Positions 33,747-35,381 of a stretch of 35,381 bases of DNA are shown here, in pieces (the stretch's first letter is position 1; each line of letters starts with the position of its first letter). The stretch is taken from assembly GCA_035647455.1 (NCBI GenBank), contig DASRNI010000006.1:1-35381 (forward strand). Direction: 5' to 3'. The notes under the pieces are model-generated. The model made no database searches and was not told the DNA's origin. It saw only the letters and a program-made list of their open reading frames with translations. A program made the position numbers and the translations under genes. Source of the stretch: UBA1361 sp035647455. Its GTDB lineage: Bacteria; Bacillota_I; Bacilli_A; RFN20; CAG-826.

Positions 33747-33774
33747 GGGGCTGTCTGAAACACAGCCCCTTTTT
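33747..33774 (+). terminator. Intrinsic terminator of the lipoprotein gene
   Basis: A perfect 8-bp GC-rich stem, GGGGCTGT/ACAGCCCC, with the loop CTGAAAC is followed by five T residues. It lies 15 bases after the lipoprotein stop. Confidence 0.92.
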
Positions 33775-33796
33775 ATAACACAAGGAAATAAAATAA

Positions 33797-34771
33797 ATGC
33801 AACGAAGAACAATTGATCTATTAATCACAGCGCTAGTAACAAGTGGATTATTTGTTCTTTTTACTTTCTTGAATTTAGAACATACATTTGCCTTTTTAAC
33901 ACCGGTTATGCTTGCTGTTTTTATTATGCGTTATGAAGTAAAGGGCGCGATCATCCCGGCATTAATAATATTCGTAATTGGCGTTGTAGCAGGGATATTA
34001 ATTAAAGGAGAACTCTGGTACCACGGGTTAATTTTTATTGTTGGAGGCATTACGGTTGGTTTCCTTCACGGTGGCCTTTCAAAGAAACTGTCACACTTAA
34101 AAGAGCTTTCATTTGTCGTTCTTTTTGATGTACTTTTTGGCTTGGTGACAGCGCTGGTTTTTTATATGCTAAACGACCCAATTTACGCAATTAACCTTGA
34201 ATTTGGCCACTATTTGAACACATTTAGCAACATTATCAACTTAAATGAAACAACAAACTTCGCACAAAACTTTAGTTATGTGTTTCAATTGAGTTTTGCT
34301 GAGTATATCGTCACGTTCGGGATTATTGAAGCGACATTAACACATATATTCATTCATCTTGTGCTGAAATTTATTTATAAAGGCACAGAAGGATATACGT
34401 TCTCTGATTTAAACTATACGCTACCAAAATTTGTTGCACTTCCTTTTGCCGCACTCTTAGTTTTAACTTTATCAATTCCCTTTTTAATGATGCTTGAATT
34501 AAGTAAAACAATACTTATTATCTTCATCGTCATTAGTACGATTACGCTGAGTGCGATACTTTTATTTGTTCATCAAGGGGTTGTTGTTTTAAGTTTATAT
34601 TTTAATCGAAAAGTTAATTTTAATTTAGCGCCATTTATATATGTTTTGGGGATAATTTTATTTGTTCCTTTTGCGGTTTTAGGCGTCGTTGATTCATTCT
34701 TAAATTTACAGCAAAAGTTACTAGCTCGTGAAGATGTTGCCCAACATAATTACTTTAAAGTAATTCACTAG
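33797..34771 (+). CDS. DUF2232/YybS-like membrane protein
   Basis: This is a 324-residue integral membrane protein with about eight helices. It matches the layout of DUF2232 (YybS) proteins: paired N-terminal helices (LLITALVTSGLFVLFTFLNL, FLTPVMLAVFIMRYEVKGAI), a central loop, and a C-terminal bundle. In Bacillus yybS sits next to gdpP-rplI and near rpsF-ssb-rpsR. The function is unknown; some members resemble substrate-binding (S) components of transporters, which is only an analogy. The ribosome binding site is AAGGAA. Only 22 bases separate it from the preceding terminator, so its promoter is not obvious. Confidence 0.7.
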   Translation: MQRRTIDLLITALVTSGLFVLFTFLNLEHTFAFLTPVMLAVFIMRYEVKGAIIPALIIFVIGVVAGILIKGELWYHGLIFIVGGITVGFLHGGLSKKLSHLKELSFVVLFDVLFGLVTALVFYMLNDPIYAINLEFGHYLNTFSNIINLNETTNFAQNFSYVFQLSFAEYIVTFGIIEATLTHIFIHLVLKFIYKGTEGYTFSDLNYTLPKFVALPFAALLVLTLSIPFLMMLELSKTILIIFIVISTITLSAILLFVHQGVVVLSLYFNRKVNFNLAPFIYVLGIILFVPFAVLGVVDSFLNLQQKLLAREDVAQHNYFKVIH

Positions 34772-34793
34772 TGTATTTTATTTTAGTGAATTA
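34761..34793 (+). repeat. 10-bp inverted repeat across the DUF2232 stop
   Basis: TAATTCACTA (34761-34770) and TAGTGAATTA (34784-34793) are perfect complements separated by 13 bases. The left arm runs into the stop codon of the DUF2232 gene. No T run follows, so it is not a standard terminator. It could stabilise or process the mRNA between the two genes, or bind a regulator of the next gene. Confidence 0.45.
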
Positions 34794-34819
34794 TGTTAAT
34801 CTAAAAATAGGAACTCGAT

Positions 34820-35314
34820 ATGGCACAAGAAAAAAAAGCAAATCCAACAAAAAAGAAAAAACGTCCGGCAACGGAAGTTTTTGAAGTTGTTGAGGAAGTA
34901 GATGAAGAAGTAAAAGCAAAAAAAGTTAAATCAAAATCAAAAAAGAAGGCCAAGAAAAAAGGCAAACGCCAATACGAAAAACTTCCAGAACGAGAACTTA
35001 GAAGACAACTAAAAAGAATTGAACGCCGGGCAACTCGCCGGGTTGTGATGATTACGCTTGGTTTGTTTTCTATTGCCTTTGCAATACTTGCTAACTATAC
35101 ACTTGGAATAATTGCACTTTTTGCCGCATTCTTTGGCTTATATGGAGTGATATACAGCTTATTTGCTCTCATTCGAATTAAAGAAGTTAAATGGTACTTT
35201 ATTATTGCCGGATTAGCAGTGAACATTGCCGGTCTTGCCCTAAGTATTGGCCCAACAATCGCCGCTGTTCAACATATTATCGATAACATCGGATCGATTG
35301 CTTCACTTTTTTAG
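34820..35314 (+). CDS. Lys-rich membrane protein of unknown function
   Basis: This 164-residue protein has a very basic cytoplasmic N-terminal region at about residues 1-75. Lys runs (KKKKRP, KVKSKSKKKAKKKGK) alternate with an acidic segment (FEVVEEVDEEVKAK). Three membrane helices follow at about 76-95, 97-118 and 132-152. The tail could bind nucleic acid or acidic lipid head groups. I recognise no family. The ribosome binding site is AGGAAC. It is downstream of DUF2232. Confidence 0.65.
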   Translation: MAQEKKANPTKKKKRPATEVFEVVEEVDEEVKAKKVKSKSKKKAKKKGKRQYEKLPERELRRQLKRIERRATRRVVMITLGLFSIAFAILANYTLGIIALFAAFFGLYGVIYSLFALIRIKEVKWYFIIAGLAVNIAGLALSIGPTIAAVQHIIDNIGSIASLF

Positions 35315-35363
35315 TAATTTAATTTGATTTTCAATCTTTAAAAACCGCTTATTATTAGTTAAA

Positions 35364-35381
35364 AAGGTATATTAATACCTT
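35364..35381 (+). terminator. Possible terminator cut by the window edge
   Basis: AAGGTAT-ATTA-ATACCTT forms a perfect 7-bp stem preceded by further A residues that could pair with T residues beyond the window. It lies about 50 bases after the last gene. The T run cannot be seen. Confidence 0.45.

Noticed and set aside
1..35381. tRNA or rRNA genes, CRISPR arrays, insertion sequences
   Set aside because: I saw no cloverleaf, no regular spaced repeats, and no transposase or terminal inverted repeats on reading the window; all long gaps are accounted for.

Overview
This window comes from a low-GC bacterium of the Firmicutes/Mollicutes-like side of the tree. Housekeeping gene order (glmU ... pth-mfd-rqcP-tilS-ftsH-dusB-lysS and rpsF-ssb-rpsR) is Bacillota-like. 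Trp is encoded by TGG and TGA is a real stop (the ABC permease ending at 31236), so this is not a Mycoplasma/Spiroplasma code-4 genome. Acholeplasma-, Izemoplasma-, RF39- or Erysipelotrichia-like relatives fit best; this placement is inference. The classical neighbours spoVT, divIC and hpt are absent from the pth-lysS block.

Layout. 1-105 is the 3' end of glmU. 176-11137 is mostly minus strand: pyruvate phosphate dikinase with a cre-like box upstream, a divergent FGGY sugar kinase, then DUF368/PopT - PAP2 - RsuA-type pseudouridine synthase - TetR - two ABC exporter halves. DUF368 plus PAP2 looks like an undecaprenyl-phosphate recycling pair. The two ABC halves form a heterodimeric exporter with one degenerate ATP site. 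11182-21224 is the plus-strand housekeeping block, entered through a symmetric divergent promoter. 21264-22457 is rpsF-ssb-rpsR with a folded leader that can hide the rpsF ribosome binding site, ending in a terminator.

22508-33774 is the accessory, surface-related part. A large secreted or membrane-anchored beta-repeat protein (minus strand) is preceded by a textbook c-di-GMP-I (GEMM-I) riboswitch. Its aptamer shares a strand with an intrinsic terminator, so c-di-GMP should turn the gene ON. The promoter has perfect -35 and -10 hexamers and places the transcription start at the first base of the aptamer. Next come a homospermidine-synthase-like gene with a possible 17-codon upstream ORF, a small carbohydrate-binding-like protein, and a plus-strand cluster. 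That cluster holds a multi-pass YwaF-like membrane domain fused to an ABC ATPase, an ABC-2 permease, a translationally coupled Ig-like exported protein, and a lipoprotein with a beta-helix-like body. 33797-35314 holds a DUF2232/YybS-like membrane protein and a Lys-rich membrane protein.

The most notable items are the c-di-GMP riboswitch ON-switch driving a surface protein, the YwaF-ABC fusion with an internal ribosome binding site at the domain boundary, the homospermidine synthase, and several genes whose promoter spacing implies leaderless or nearly leaderless mRNAs.
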